Made by a program: the position numbers and the translations under genes
Shown here: positions 18,501-24,936 of the stretch, piece after piece
How positions within the stretch are numbered: position 1 is the stretch's first letter
How the letters are laid out: each line of letters begins with the position of its first letter
NCBI GenBank assembly: GCA_944368215.1
Contig: CALVWX010000002.1
Coordinates: 1 to 64,000, forward strand
Direction: 5' to 3'
DNA length: 64,000 nt
DNA from: an uncultured Clostridia bacterium
GTDB lineage: Bacteria > Bacillota > Clostridia > Christensenellales > Borkfalkiaceae
Notes under the pieces: model-generated
What the model saw: only the letters and a program-made list of their open reading frames with translations
What the model was told of the DNA's origin: nothing
Databases searched by the model: none

Positions 18501-19225
18501 CGGGTGCTGACCCTCATATTCTCGTTATTAAAAACCGCAGCCCTCAGGACATTGAAGAGAGCGTTCAGGCAATAATAAGGGAAATAGAAAGCTGCAACAT
18601 AATTGCCTTCCCCGGCGGATTCTCGGGCGGCGACGAACCAGACGGTTCGGGCAAGTTTATTGCAACCACATTCCGCAACCCTGCCGTTGCAGAGAGCATA
18701 ATGAACCTTCTCAATAAGCGCGACGGCCTCATTCTCGGTATTTGCAACGGGTTCCAGGCACTCATTAAGCTCGGCCTTGTGCCTTACGGCAATGTCCGTC
18801 CTCTCACCGAAGGTTCGCCCACGCTCACTTACAATAATATTTCGCGCCATGTTTCAACCATGGTTAACATAAGGGTTGCCTCCAACTTAAGTCCTTGGCT
18901 TTCGGCCTGCAAGGTTGGCGAAATTTACACCGTTCCCGTCTCGCACGGTGAAGGTAAAATCGTCGCGCCCATTCCCGAGCTTGAAAAAATGCGCGAAGGC
19001 GGCCAGATTGCCACACAGTATGTCGACCTCGACGGCAATCCCACAATGGTCAGCCCCTACAACCCCAACGGCAGCAGGTGGGCTATAGAGGGCATTACCT
19101 CACCCGACGGCCGCGTATTCGGCAAGATGGGCCACGCCGAAAGAATTGGCGAAAATCTCTATAAAAATGTACACGGCAACTACGATATGAAAATATTCGA
19201 AAGCGGCGTTAAGTACTTCAAGTAA
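15518..19225 (+). CDS. purL: PurL, single-chain FGAM synthase (clade II)
   Basis: Phosphoribosylformylglycinamidine synthase of 1,235 residues, which uses Gln and ATP to make FGAM. It combines on one chain what B. subtilis makes as PurS, PurL and PurQ. The N-terminal PurS-like part spans about 1-160. The synthase core follows, with YWSDHCRHTTF, FKNETHNHPTEIEPFGGAAT and GGKDSMSGT. The C-terminal glutaminase begins at PRVFIPAFPGTNCE and has the triad Cys1076 (LGICNGFQ), His1206 and Glu1208 (GHAERIG). This layout matches the clostridial/streptococcal clade II rather than the proteobacterial large PurL. It is the last gene of the operon; a hairpin follows. Confidence 0.96.
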   Translation: MIYRIFVEKKDNLQAKKIMEEIKTLLKIDVQDVRKLIRYDVDDITEEEFKAAIPTVFSEPPVDDVYLEEVHFGEDYKVFAVAYLTGQYDQRADSAAQCVQLLTQKERPAIKCASVYAVKGVDDEGLARIKKHLINPVESEEVSLEKPSTLGYITIIPAPVKAVEGFINMSDDEIAEYHQKMGLAMSVADLRFVRDYFITEQRDPTETEIKVIDTYWSDHCRHTTFATRIEEIQVRSDIPEIDEALKLYRDLFNELYADRPDKYPCLMDIATIAVKKLKKDGLLNNLDESDEINACSINIDVTLDGEKKKYTVMFKNETHNHPTEIEPFGGAATCLGGAIRDPLSGRTYVLQSMRVTGSADPTEPIENTMHGKLPQRVITTTAAAGFSSYGNQIGLATGQVDEVYHPGYKAKRLETGFVVGGATSDMIYRAKPQPGDVVILLGGETGRDGCGGATGSSKAHDEHSVQTCGAEVQKGNALTERKLQRLFLNKDATGLIKKCNDFGAGGVAVAIGELADGLVIELDKVPKKYEGLSGTELAISESQERMAVVVSSSDVDKFIALADEENLAATPVATVTDDRRMKMYHRGRTIVDISRDFLDTNGVKQVTGAIIEDRRTKFFDPPKQEIDFEQAVKDTLSQLNVCSKKGLAEMFDSTIGARSVYMPFGGKYQLTPVTAMAAKVVGGETDDCTVSAYGYCPELMSSSPFTGAIYSIVASVAKVVSTGANYKDIRLTLQEYFMRLREDKKRWGVPLSALLGALYAQINLGLGAIGGKDSMSGTFEHIDVPPTLISFALAPAKASRLITNVVENDFNKLYLLPMKKDSAGIPDFKYLKTLYTSVYNNIACGNITMATVVEKGGPAAAVIKSCLGNGFGFNFDCDESKLFTECYGDIIVACRNPYDLAGVEVVLLGKPSTERFFTCGGKKVWIRDALNSYTSRLESVFPSTAKASGNIPDCDFWDGKKYFNIATKVAKPRVFIPAFPGTNCELDTARAFRLAGADPHILVIKNRSPQDIEESVQAIIREIESCNIIAFPGGFSGGDEPDGSGKFIATTFRNPAVAESIMNLLNKRDGLILGICNGFQALIKLGLVPYGNVRPLTEGSPTLTYNNISRHVSTMVNIRVASNLSPWLSACKVGEIYTVPVSHGEGKIVAPIPELEKMREGGQIATQYVDLDGNPTMVSPYNPNGSRWAIEGITSPDGRVFGKMGHAERIGENLYKNVHGNYDMKIFESGVKYFK

Positions 19226-19236
19226 TCAAAATTAGC

Positions 19237-19267
19237 AAAGCGGCGGGCCTTTGGTTCGCCGCTTTAT
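19237..19267 (+). terminator. Terminator of the purine operon
   Basis: Stem AAAGCGGCG/CGCCGCTTT with an 11-nt loop, 11 nt after the purL stop. The T-tract is short (TTT), so termination may be partial. Confidence 0.7.
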
Positions 19268-19319
19268 CTATGCTATCTTTAAAATAGGGGCATAAATACA
19301 GCATTTTCCTTCAATTCCC

Positions 19320-19348
19320 TTTACAAACACAATATTTTGTGGTAAAAT
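19320..19348 (+). promoter_or_regulatory. Promoter of nrdR
   Basis: TTTACA at 19320-19325, a 17-nt spacer, and TAAAAT at 19343-19348. RNA would begin near 19355, about 22 nt before the nrdR ATG. Confidence 0.7.
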
Positions 19349-19376
19349 TATAAAAAAGCAATAAGGGTTTACACAC

Positions 19377-19835
19377 ATGAAATGTTTGTATTGCGGATGC
19401 GAGGACAGTAAGGTTATCGACAGCCGTTCGGCCGATGAAGGCAGGACGATACGCAGGAGAAGGGAGTGCGTGCGCTGCGGCAAGCGCTTCACCACCTACG
19501 AAACTATCGAGGACACCCCCGTGCTCGTCGTCAAAGCAAACGGAACGCGTCAGGCATTCGACGCGGGCAAAATCAAAAACGGCATTGTCAAGGCGTGCGA
19601 AAAGCGCCCCGTCTCCATGAGCGCCATAGACGAGCTCGTCGACGGCATAACAAAGCGCGTCTATAACTCCATGGAACAGGAAATTTCATCCAAAGCCATA
19701 GGCGAAATGGTAATGGACGCATTGAAAGACCTCGACGAAGTCGCATATGTGCGCTACGCCAGCGTATACCGCTCGTTCAAGGATATTTCGTCCTTCATGG
19801 CTGAGCTGCAGAAGATGATGGACAGTAAGAAATAA
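19377..19835 (+). CDS. nrdR: NrdR, ribonucleotide reductase repressor
   Basis: ATP/dATP-sensing repressor of ribonucleotide reductase genes, 152 residues, the usual size. The N-terminal zinc ribbon has CLYCGC and CVRCGKRF, followed by the basic stretch RTIRRRRE. The ATP-cone domain starts at VVKANGTRQAFDAGKI. The C-terminal tail contains YVRYASVYRSFKDI. No NrdR boxes and no nrd genes were recognised in the window, so its targets lie elsewhere. The stop codon lies inside the left terminal repeat of the dispersed element that follows. Confidence 0.95.
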   Translation: MKCLYCGCEDSKVIDSRSADEGRTIRRRRECVRCGKRFTTYETIEDTPVLVVKANGTRQAFDAGKIKNGIVKACEKRPVSMSAIDELVDGITKRVYNSMEQEISSKAIGEMVMDALKDLDEVAYVRYASVYRSFKDISSFMAELQKMMDSKK

Positions 19836-19954
19836 TTTAAAATATACGTCGCAATACTGTGTCGGGCTTACGTTTGCCCTCGGTCACATACGTCATTGTA
19901 TGCTCCCGTCGGGACAATCCGCGCCCTCCTTGTCTTGCTTGCATCTTTTAAATT
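19834..19954 (-). repeat. Dispersed element C with terminal inverted repeats
   Basis: A 121-bp non-coding unit bounded by the perfect 9-bp inverted repeats AATTTAAAA (19834-19842) and TTTTAAATT (19946-19954). Read on the minus strand it carries GACAAGGAGGGCG, a hairpin GCATAC/GTATG, the word GTGACCGA, and a hairpin GGGC/GCCC. GTGACCGA is shared with module A elsewhere in the window. Size, terminal repeats and lack of an ORF suggest a MITE- or REP-like element. The left repeat overlaps the nrdR stop codon. Confidence 0.6.
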
Positions 19955-19956
19955 AT

Positions 19957-19984
19957 TTGTCTGCACAAATTACATAGTTAAAAT
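19957..19984 (+). promoter_or_regulatory. Candidate ispG promoter
   Basis: TTGTCT at 19957-19962, a 16-nt spacer, and TAAAAT at 19979-19984. The predicted RNA start near 19991 is only about 10 nt before the hairpin in front of ispG. Confidence 0.45.
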
Positions 19985-19999
19985 CGAGTTTTATTTCTA

Positions 20000-20029
20000 A
20001 AGGCAGTGTTGAACTGCCTTCAATTTTTT
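20000..20029 (+). terminator. Terminator-like hairpin abutting ispG
   Basis: Stem AAGGCAGT/ACTGCCTT (20000-20007 with 20013-20020), 5-nt loop, then CAATTTTTT. It ends 8 nt before the ispG ATG. It could end transcripts from nrdR or act as an attenuator in the ispG leader. Confidence 0.6.
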
Positions 20030-20036
20030 GAAAACC

Positions 20037-21089
20037 ATGGGTAAAAATACAAAAAAAGTTTCAATCGGCGGGGTATTAATCGGCGGCGGAGAAAGCGTAA
20101 AAATACAATCCATGTGCACAACAAAGACGGCCGACGTTCAGGCGACGGTCGCACAGATATCCTCGCTCGAAAAAGCGGGGTGCGACATAATCCGCGTTTC
20201 CGTTCTCGACGAAGACGACGCGCGCGCAATAAGAGATATAAAGGATAAAATTCATATCCCCCTCGTGGCCGACATTCACTTTTCGCACAGGCTCGCCGTT
20301 GCCGCAATCGAAAACGGCTGCGACAAAGTGCGCATAAATCCCGGCAATATCGGCGGGGAGGAGCAGGTGAAAGCTGTTGCCGACTGCATAAAAGCGCACC
20401 ATATTCCCGTGCGCGTCGGCGCCAACACCGGCAGCATTGAAAAGGAATATCTGGCAAAATACGGCAAAAACGAGCATTCCCTCGTCGAAAGCGCCCTGCA
20501 CAATGTGCGCATTCTTGAAAAAGAGGGCGTCAGCAACATTGTAATTTCCGTCAAGGCCTCGTCCGTCCCGTTAACGGTCGCCGCATACACGCTTCTGTCG
20601 CGCAGGTGCGGTTATCCCCTGCATATCGGCGTCACTGAGGCGGGCACCGAGGAGATGGCCGTCGTAAAATCGTCGGCCGCGCTCGGCGCGCTTCTTTTAA
20701 GCGGCATAGGCGATACCATGCGCGTATCCATAACCGACGACCCCGTAAAGGAAATTTACGCTGCGCGCAGGATACTCCGCGCCGTCGGGCTGGATAAAAA
20801 CTTTGTCGACGTTATTTCATGCCCGACCTGCGGCAGGTGCATGTGGAATTCCATGGAACTCGCAAAAAAAATAACGGCCAAGGTGGAGCATATACAAAAA
20901 CCGCTCAAAGTCGCCGTAATGGGTTGCGTCGTCAACGGCCCGGGCGAGGCAAAGGACTGCGACATAGGTATCGCAGGGGCGCAGGATTACTGCGTAATCT
21001 TCAAAGGCGGCGAAATCATAAAAAAAATACCCTCCGCGCAGGCCGAAGAAATTTTCACCGCGGAGATAGAAAAGCTTATAAATGACTGA
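20037..21089 (+). CDS. ispG: IspG, HMBPP synthase (MEP pathway)
   Basis: 4-hydroxy-3-methylbut-2-enyl diphosphate synthase, 350 residues, the short bacterial form. It reduces methylerythritol cyclodiphosphate in isoprenoid synthesis. A TIM barrel with SVKIQSMCTTKTAD and VADIHFSHRLA is followed by the [4Fe-4S] domain: CPTCGRC and GCVVNGPGEAKDCDIGIAG supply cysteine ligands and the fourth glutamate ligand. I favour ATG 20037; TTG 20028 is in frame but lies in the T-run of the hairpin. Neither has a Shine-Dalgarno sequence, which is odd for this genome. In Firmicutes, ispG commonly precedes polC, as the truncated polC-like gene does here. The 3' end overlaps it by 8 nt. Confidence 0.92.
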   Translation: MGKNTKKVSIGGVLIGGGESVKIQSMCTTKTADVQATVAQISSLEKAGCDIIRVSVLDEDDARAIRDIKDKIHIPLVADIHFSHRLAVAAIENGCDKVRINPGNIGGEEQVKAVADCIKAHHIPVRVGANTGSIEKEYLAKYGKNEHSLVESALHNVRILEKEGVSNIVISVKASSVPLTVAAYTLLSRRCGYPLHIGVTEAGTEEMAVVKSSAALGALLLSGIGDTMRVSITDDPVKEIYAARRILRAVGLDKNFVDVISCPTCGRCMWNSMELAKKITAKVEHIQKPLKVAVMGCVVNGPGEAKDCDIGIAGAQDYCVIFKGGEIIKKIPSAQAEEIFTAEIEKLIND

Positions 21090-22617
21090 GTTTTTAGAAA
21101 AAATACATTCAATACCGCCGTTCAATACGGCTATAATATCGGGCATAAGTTTATTCCGTGATTCGCATTCGGTTAAAATAAATCTCGTGACGGAAAATAC
21201 ATTTTCCTCGGAGGATGAAAATAAGGCGCGCGAAATCGCCCGCTCCTACGTTCCCGAGGAGTTTGATTGTTCGCTTGCAATCTCCAAACTCACTCCCGAT
21301 GAAAAAATGGTTGCCCGCACCATTAAGCAGGCAACCGAGAAATGCAGCAAAGCGCTTGCCTGCCTTCTGACGGACGACGACATCGCCGTGGAAAGGACGG
21401 CCGGCGGCTTTAATTTTACCATTTCCGTCATTGCCGACACGGCTATGTCCGACGATGTGGTCGGAAGAATAATTGCCATACTCAACAAAACGTATTGCGG
21501 CCGTTTTACGGGACAGTGCGTCAGAAGCCGCCGCAAGATAGACAGCATAGAAATCGAGGAGGAGAAGGAGAACATCGAATACGATATACCCGTCCGCACG
21601 TTTGAAATACGCGACTTTTCATTTATCGAGGGCGATACCGTCCAGAAAACGGCAATCTACTTGAGCGACGTAAATTTTGAAAGCGAAAACGTCGTAATCT
21701 GCGGCACTATCGAGGATATGGAGGAGCGCACCTACACGCGCAAGTCGGACGGCGTTGAAAAAACTTATTATTCCTTCACCCTCAACGATACTACCGCGCA
21801 GATGCGCATTACATATTTTACCCGCAAAAGCACGATAGATAAAATACGCAAATTAAAGGTCGGTGACAGCATAGTCTGCACGGGAAAGACGGAAATTTAC
21901 CGCGGTTCCGTGCGCTATACCGCGCGTCATATCGATATGGGCTCTGTGCCCGAAGGTTTCGTGCCCGTCAGGCGCGCTTCAAAGCCCGCCCCTAAGTATT
22001 ATGCCGCCGTCGAACCCCAGCCATATTCAGACTATACTCAGGCAGACTTCTTCACTAAAAACGACCTGCCCGCATGTCTCAAGGAAAATACTTTTGTCGT
22101 CTTCGACCTCGAAACGACAGGCCTCAATTCATCGCCTTCTGGCGGCAATATGGACAGAATAATCGAAATCGGCGCCTATAAAATTATCGGCGGCGAGATA
22201 AAGGAGAGTTTTTCAACATTCGTCAATCCCGGCAGAAAGCTTTCCGAAGAGATTATAAAGCTCACAGGAATTACGCAGGAGATGGTGGAAGACGCGCCCG
22301 CATACGAAAAAGTCATGCCCGATTTTTTCAAATTCTGTCAGGGTTCCTATCTGGTCGGCCACAATATCGCGGGCTTCGACTTCAAATTCGTCGATTATTA
22401 TTGCTCTCAGCTCGGCTATCACCTCGAGCGCAGGATTTTCGATACCATTCCCCTTTCGCAGGAGCTTTTATTTCTTTCTAACTACAAGCTCAACACTGTG
22501 GCCGACCACTTCGGTATAACATTCAATCACCACCGCGCCGCAGACGACGCGCTGGTCACGGCCAAAATCTTCATCGAGCTCATAAAATTAAAAAAATCTC
22601 TCCCCAAGCCCATGTAA
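21082..22617 (+). CDS. PolC N-domain/OB/exonuclease protein without polymerase
   Basis: Protein of 511 residues at the normal polC position. It resembles only the first part of PolC: an N-terminal domain (about 1-190), an OB fold (about 204-287, GTIEDMEERTY to RHIDMG) and a DEDDh 3'-5' exonuclease (about 335-505). The exonuclease residues are all present: Asp342 and Glu344 (FDLETTG), Asp433 (GFDFKF), His483 and Asp488 (HHRAADDA). The PHP halves that normally flank the exonuclease, and the whole polymerase of the usual 1,400-residue enzyme, are absent. The next gene starts 122 nt after the stop, so a frameshift cannot hide them. It could be a free proofreading subunit for DnaE-type polymerase, or a repair nuclease. 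The start overlaps ispG by 8 nt. Confidence 0.82.
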   Translation: MTEFLEKIHSIPPFNTAIISGISLFRDSHSVKINLVTENTFSSEDENKAREIARSYVPEEFDCSLAISKLTPDEKMVARTIKQATEKCSKALACLLTDDDIAVERTAGGFNFTISVIADTAMSDDVVGRIIAILNKTYCGRFTGQCVRSRRKIDSIEIEEEKENIEYDIPVRTFEIRDFSFIEGDTVQKTAIYLSDVNFESENVVICGTIEDMEERTYTRKSDGVEKTYYSFTLNDTTAQMRITYFTRKSTIDKIRKLKVGDSIVCTGKTEIYRGSVRYTARHIDMGSVPEGFVPVRRASKPAPKYYAAVEPQPYSDYTQADFFTKNDLPACLKENTFVVFDLETTGLNSSPSGGNMDRIIEIGAYKIIGGEIKESFSTFVNPGRKLSEEIIKLTGITQEMVEDAPAYEKVMPDFFKFCQGSYLVGHNIAGFDFKFVDYYCSQLGYHLERRIFDTIPLSQELLFLSNYKLNTVADHFGITFNHHRAADDALVTAKIFIELIKLKKSLPKPM

Positions 22618-22620
22618 CGC

Positions 22621-22649
22621 TTGCCAAAACAAATAAGCTGTGTTATAAT
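22621..22649 (+). promoter_or_regulatory. Promoter of the rimP-nusA-infB operon
   Basis: TTGCCA at 22621-22626, a 17-nt spacer, and TATAAT at 22644-22649 with TG one nt upstream (extended -10). RNA would begin near 22656, giving a leader of about 84 nt. Confidence 0.8.
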
Positions 22650-22680
22650 CAAACTATACTTAATACTTATTCTTTAAGCT

Positions 22681-22709
22681 ATTGAGTGCCTTGCATAAAG
22701 GCACTCAAT
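22681..22709 (+). promoter_or_regulatory. Leader hairpin before rimP
   Basis: A perfect 10-bp stem (ATTGAGTGCC/GGCACTCAAT) with a 9-nt loop inside the predicted rimP leader, without a T-run. It may stabilise the mRNA or serve control of this nusA operon; no direct evidence. Confidence 0.5.
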
Positions 22710-22739
22710 ATTGCTATAAAGGGCAGGGATCCATTTATC

Positions 22740-23198
22740 ATGAACGTCAAACCCCTATCGGAACTTAAAACTTTTCTTGAAGATTACGCAACGCCCATGG
22801 GCATAGAGATTGTAGATATAGAGTTTTCCGATAAGGACAAATCGTTGACTATATTTATTGAAACGCCTTCGGGTGTCGACCTCGACACGTGCGAAGCTTT
22901 CCACAATGCCATTATGGACCCCATAGACAGCTTCGACCCTACTTACGACGCGCCTTATACGCTCAACGTTTCAAGCCCCGGCCTCGACAGGCCGTTCAAA
23001 ACGCCGCGCGATTTCGAGCGCAATCTTGGCAAGGAAGTCGAAGTAAAACTGTATGCTCCCTTAAAGGGCAAAAAATATCTCGAAGGTTTTCTTACCGCCT
23101 TCGACGAAAATACCGTCACTATTAAGTCGGGTGCGGAGGAAATAAAGCTTCCCCGCAACCGCATTGCAAAGATCAACAAAGCAATTAAATTCGATTAA
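22740..23198 (+). CDS. rimP: RimP, 30S ribosome maturation factor
   Basis: Small-subunit assembly factor of 152 residues, a typical length. The start is ATG 22740, with a GGGCAGGGA ribosome site about ten nt upstream. N-domain motifs IEIVDIEFSDKDKSLTIFIE and DLDTCEAFHNA are followed by the hallmark VSSPGLDRPFKTPRDFERNLGK (quoted in two parts: VSSPGLDRPF and RDFERNLGK) and an SH3-like C-domain. It heads the conserved rimP-nusA-rnpM-L7Ae-infB-rbfA operon. Confidence 0.93.
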   Translation: MNVKPLSELKTFLEDYATPMGIEIVDIEFSDKDKSLTIFIETPSGVDLDTCEAFHNAIMDPIDSFDPTYDAPYTLNVSSPGLDRPFKTPRDFERNLGKEVEVKLYAPLKGKKYLEGFLTAFDENTVTIKSGAEEIKLPRNRIAKINKAIKFD

Positions 23199-23264
23199 CT
23201 CGCTCGGCGGGAAGCTCATTTAACCCGCATAAAATACACAACGTTTTCAGGAGATTTAATTAAA

Positions 23265-24356
23265 ATGAAAGAAGATTTTTTCGCGGCACTTGCAGACCTT
23301 GAAAAGGAAAAGGGCATACCCCAGCAGGTATTTTTGGACGCGCTTCAGAATGCGCTCGTTTCCGCATGTAAAAAGCAGGGCGCGGCAGGCACCGTCGAAA
23401 TGAAGCTCCTCCCCGAAAAGGGAACCATTGAGTTCTACACGGTAAGGGAAGTCGTGGAAGAGGTCGAAGACAGAGAAACCCAGATTTCGCTCGAAGACGC
23501 TAAAAATATAAAAAAGAGCTACAAAGTCGGCGATTTCGTGAGGGAAAAGTTCGTGCCCAAGGATTTCTCGCGCATCGCTGCGCAGACTGCAAAGCAGGTT
23601 ATTATGCAGAAAATCCACGAAACCGAGCGCGACGCCGCAATGAGCGAGTTCTCCAATAAAGAAGGCGAGCTGCTCGTCGGCACCGTCCGCAAAATCGATA
23701 TGCGCAACGTCTATGTCGAGCTCGGCAAAGGTCAGGTAGAGGGCATAATGCTTCCTTCCGATCAGGTTCCCGGCGAAACATATAACGTCAACGATAAAAT
23801 AAAAGTCTTTGTCAAGCGCGTCAAGAGCGGTTTCAAGGGCGCGCAGGTGCTCGTCAGCCGTTCGTCGGCCGGACTGGTCCGCAAATTGTTCGAGGAGGAA
23901 GTCCCCGAAATCAAGCAGGGCACGGTAGTAATCAAGGCCGTCAGCCGCGAAGCCGGCGCAAGGACTAAAATGGCCATCTGGTCAGAAGATCCCCGCGTAG
24001 ACGCAATAGGCGCATGCGTAGGCAACAAGGGTGCGAGGGTCAACGCCGTAGTGGAGGAACTGCACGGCGAAAAGATAGATATAATCCCCTGGAGTGAAAA
24101 TCCCCTTGAATTCATCGCAAAAGCGCTTTCTCCCGCAAAGGTAATTTCGGTAACTCAGCTCGAAGGCGAAAAGACTGCCATGGCCGTCGTGCCCGACGAC
24201 AAGTTATCGCTCGCAATAGGCAAAGACGGTCAGAACGCCCGCCTCGCCGTAAGGCTCACCGGCTGGAAGATAGACGTAAAAAGTCAGTCCGCAGCCGAAA
24301 AATTAGGACTTGCCGCACCCGCCGGGCAAGAGCAGGACAGTGATATAGATGCCTAA
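23265..24356 (+). CDS. nusA: NusA, transcription elongation/termination factor
   Basis: RNA polymerase-binding factor of 363 residues, the compact Firmicutes form. Order: N-terminal polymerase-binding domain (1-125), S1 domain around LLVGTVRKIDMRNVYVELG, then KH1 and KH2, with GACVGNKGARVNAVVEEL and SLAIGKDGQNARLA. There are no acidic C-terminal repeats as in E. coli. AGGAG lies 11 nt before the ATG. The last 8 nt overlap rnpM, so the operon continues without a break. Confidence 0.95.
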   Translation: MKEDFFAALADLEKEKGIPQQVFLDALQNALVSACKKQGAAGTVEMKLLPEKGTIEFYTVREVVEEVEDRETQISLEDAKNIKKSYKVGDFVREKFVPKDFSRIAAQTAKQVIMQKIHETERDAAMSEFSNKEGELLVGTVRKIDMRNVYVELGKGQVEGIMLPSDQVPGETYNVNDKIKVFVKRVKSGFKGAQVLVSRSSAGLVRKLFEEEVPEIKQGTVVIKAVSREAGARTKMAIWSEDPRVDAIGACVGNKGARVNAVVEELHGEKIDIIPWSENPLEFIAKALSPAKVISVTQLEGEKTAMAVVPDDKLSLAIGKDGQNARLAVRLTGWKIDVKSQSAAEKLGLAAPAGQEQDSDIDA

Positions 24357-24621
24357 AACAAAAAAAATTCCCTTAAGGCAGTGCATCGCCTGCCGCGAGC
24401 TCAAGCCAAAAAAGGATATGCTCCGCATAGTCAAGAATAAGGAAGGTAACATCTTTTTGGACTTTTCGGGCAAGGCTCAGGGCAGGGGCGCGTATATCTG
24501 CGACGATGAAAACTGCATTAAAAAATTAAAAAAACAGCGCCTTATCAACAAGGTCTTTTCGTGCGAGGTGGACGACTCCGTCTACACCGCTATCGAGGAG
24601 GAGTACTTTGGCAAAAGATAA
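24349..24621 (+). CDS. rnpM: RnpM (YlxR), RNase P modulator family
   Basis: Small RNA-binding protein of 90 residues of the YlxR/DUF448 family; the B. subtilis member was recently reported to bind RNase P RNA and modulate its activity. Typical motifs: PLRQCIACRELKPK, MLRIVKN and the signature GRGAYICDDENC. The ATG overlaps nusA by 8 nt and the 3' end overlaps the L7Ae-like gene by 14 nt. Confidence 0.9.
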   Translation: MPKTKKIPLRQCIACRELKPKKDMLRIVKNKEGNIFLDFSGKAQGRGAYICDDENCIKKLKKQRLINKVFSCEVDDSVYTAIEEEYFGKR

Positions 24622-24934
24622 GGTAAATACATTTATCGGTTTTTGCGTTAAGGCCCGCAAAATTACATTGGGTTCGGGCGCGATAGACACGCTGCGCGGC
24701 GGCGTTTATCTTCTGATAATCTGCTCGTCGTCGGCAAAAAATACATGGAGACTAGCGCTCAAATACAAAAACCGTTTCGGCTGTCCGCTAATGGTATGCA
24801 AATGCGGGCTCGAAAATGCCGTAAACAAACCCGGCTGCAAAATTGCGGCCGTCAAGGATAAGAATCTGGCAAACGCAATATTTGCTAATGCCTGTGAAGA
24901 ATATGAAATATATGCCGGAGGCGTAGAAAGTTAA
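24608..24934 (+). CDS. YlxQ, L7Ae-family RNA-binding protein
   Basis: L7Ae/L30e-like protein of 108 residues, expected to bind kink-turns in RNA, though the role of the Firmicutes YlxQ paralogue is unproven. It begins with TTG 24608 inside rnpM, preceded by a good GAGGAGGA ribosome site. FIGFCVKARKITLGSGA and LIICSSSAKNT match the family N-terminus. The stop is two nt before the infB start. Confidence 0.88.
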   Translation: MAKDKVNTFIGFCVKARKITLGSGAIDTLRGGVYLLIICSSSAKNTWRLALKYKNRFGCPLMVCKCGLENAVNKPGCKIAAVKDKNLANAIFANACEEYEIYAGGVES

Positions 24935-24936
24935 AT

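Noticed and set aside
22600..22740. A frameshift or sequencing error splitting a full polC
   Set aside because: Only 122 nt lie between the stop and rimP and no polymerase or PHP sequence is visible in any frame, so the short form is real in this assembly.
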